From Candidatus Bathyarchaeota archaeon (GTDB lineage Archaea; Thermoproteota; Bathyarchaeia; Bathyarchaeales; Bathycorpusculaceae), in NCBI GenBank assembly GCA_003601875.1, contig PIYF01000049.1, positions 1 through 6,274 on the forward strand: DNA of 6,274 nucleotides. Direction: 5' to 3'. This document shows, piece by piece, positions 5,858-6,274 of this stretch (positions within the stretch are counted from its first letter, which is position 1; every line of letters starts with the position of its first letter). Made by a program: the position numbers and the translations under genes. The notes beneath the pieces were generated by a model. That model worked only from the letters and a program-made list of their open reading frames with translations. It was not told the origin of the DNA and made no database searches.

Positions 5858-6130
5858 GTGAAAGTTTTGAGTGAGGAAGAAAATCTTGTTGAAATTGGAA
5901 AGGTAACACATTTCTTTAACAAGATAAGTGTGGCTGTTGTGGAGCTTAAGGCTCCCCTAGCTGTTGGAGACCACATAGTCATTAAGGGACCAACAACAAA
6001 CTTTGAACAAACCGTGGAATCCATGCAGATTGAACATGAAAACATTGAGAGAGCTGAAGCAGGGCAAAGCATAGGTTTAAAGGTTGCTCAAAGAGTTAGA
6101 GAAAAGGATATAGTTTACAAGAAAATCTAA
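5858..6130 (+). CDS. small translation elongation factor-like protein (EF-Tu domain 2-type beta-barrel)
   Basis: A 90-residue protein made almost wholly of one beta-barrel like domain 2 of EF-Tu and other translational GTPases. The pattern is IGKVTHFFNKISVAVVEL (13-30), then PLAVGDHIVIKGPTTNFEQT (33-52), a strand VESMQIEHENIE (53-64), AGQSIGLKV (68-76) and a last strand KDIVYKKI (83-90). There is no G domain, signal peptide or membrane segment, so it is probably cytoplasmic. Archaeal genomes carry such stand-alone barrels annotated as elongation factor-like proteins. A related barrel ends the U32 peptidase family. The role is unknown; binding to RNA or to a translation partner is a guess. Start is GTG; the first ATG (residue 56) is too late. 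It is downstream of the methylthiotransferase gene but appears to have its own promoter, and ends 12 bases from a converging gene. Confidence 0.75.
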   Translation: MKVLSEEENLVEIGKVTHFFNKISVAVVELKAPLAVGDHIVIKGPTTNFEQTVESMQIEHENIERAEAGQSIGLKVAQRVREKDIVYKKI

Positions 6131-6142
6131 AATTCAGATTTG

Positions 6143-6274
6143 TTAAAGTAGGGCTTCAAGATATAATTTTATCGCTATTCCAGTTAAAACAAAAGCGAAA
6201 AGATACTTTACGGTTTTATGGCTGAACCTTCTAGTCATCATACGTGAACCAATGAAAGCTCCGGTAACGGCTAT
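6143..6274 (-). CDS. C-terminal end of a TauE/SafE-type membrane permease (5' end outside window)
   Basis: An open frame enters from the right edge and stops at 6143, giving 43 residues. It begins AVTGAFIGSRMMTRRFSHKT and ends in a hydrophobic stretch LFAFVLTGIAIKLYLEALL. The order of a small-residue GAFIGSR turn, a basic loop and one last membrane helix is how TauE/SafE (sulfite exporter TauE, DUF81) proteins end. That family moves sulfur-containing or other organic anions across the cell membrane, but nothing here shows the substrate. Only the tail is visible, so the family call rests on one short motif and could be wrong. It converges on the EF-Tu-domain-2-like gene with a 12-base gap. Confidence 0.6.
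   Translation of the reverse strand: MAVTGAFIGSRMMTRRFSHKTVKYLFAFVLTGIAIKLYLEALL

Noticed and set aside
1..6274. CRISPR array, insertion sequence, attachment site or defence system
   Set aside because: No spaced direct repeats of array length, no transposase or terminal inverted repeats, no integrase. Gene content is housekeeping.

Overview
The window is archaeal. It carries the C-terminal part of an archaeal/eukaryal-type Trm1 tRNA methyltransferase, a crenarchaeal-looking methionyl-tRNA synthetase, the archaeal/eukaryal-type MiaB-like tRNA-t6A methylthiotransferase, and FtsZ with a ribbon-helix-helix (RHH) gene of the CdrS kind next to it. The DNA is AT-rich. Every start that can be fixed is GTG or TTG, and several genes have TATA-like boxes about 27 bases before the start. 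A tubulin-type FtsZ together with a MetRS that resembles crenarchaeal ones suggests a TACK-branch archaeon that divides with FtsZ, such as a Bathyarchaeia-like lineage. That placement is inference.

Layout. Positions 1-3049 (+ strand): the end of trm1, a short promoter gap, metG, then a PHP-domain phosphoesterase gene that starts one base after the metG stop. Positions 3034-3049: an A7T7 tract where the PHP gene and ftsZ meet tail to tail with overlapping stop codons. Positions 4312-3046 (- strand): a 52-residue RHH gene whose 3' end overlaps the start of ftsZ. Positions 4313-4518: a divergent regulatory gap with 11-bp tandem repeats, a 13-bp palindrome and two opposed promoters. Positions 4519-6130 (+ strand): the radical-SAM methylthiotransferase gene, then a 90-residue protein resembling EF-Tu domain 2, with its own promoter. 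Positions 6274-6143 (- strand): the C-terminal end of a probable TauE/SafE-type membrane protein.

Functionally, most + strand genes serve tRNA and translation: tRNA G26 dimethylation, Met-tRNA charging, ms2t6A37 formation and a translation-factor-like barrel. The - strand pair is a cell-division unit: a putative small DNA-binding regulator co-transcribed and overlapping with FtsZ. The strongest item for a second look is this RHH-ftsZ overlap together with the repeats in front of it. The RHH gene is short, starts with GTG, and is easily missed by gene callers.
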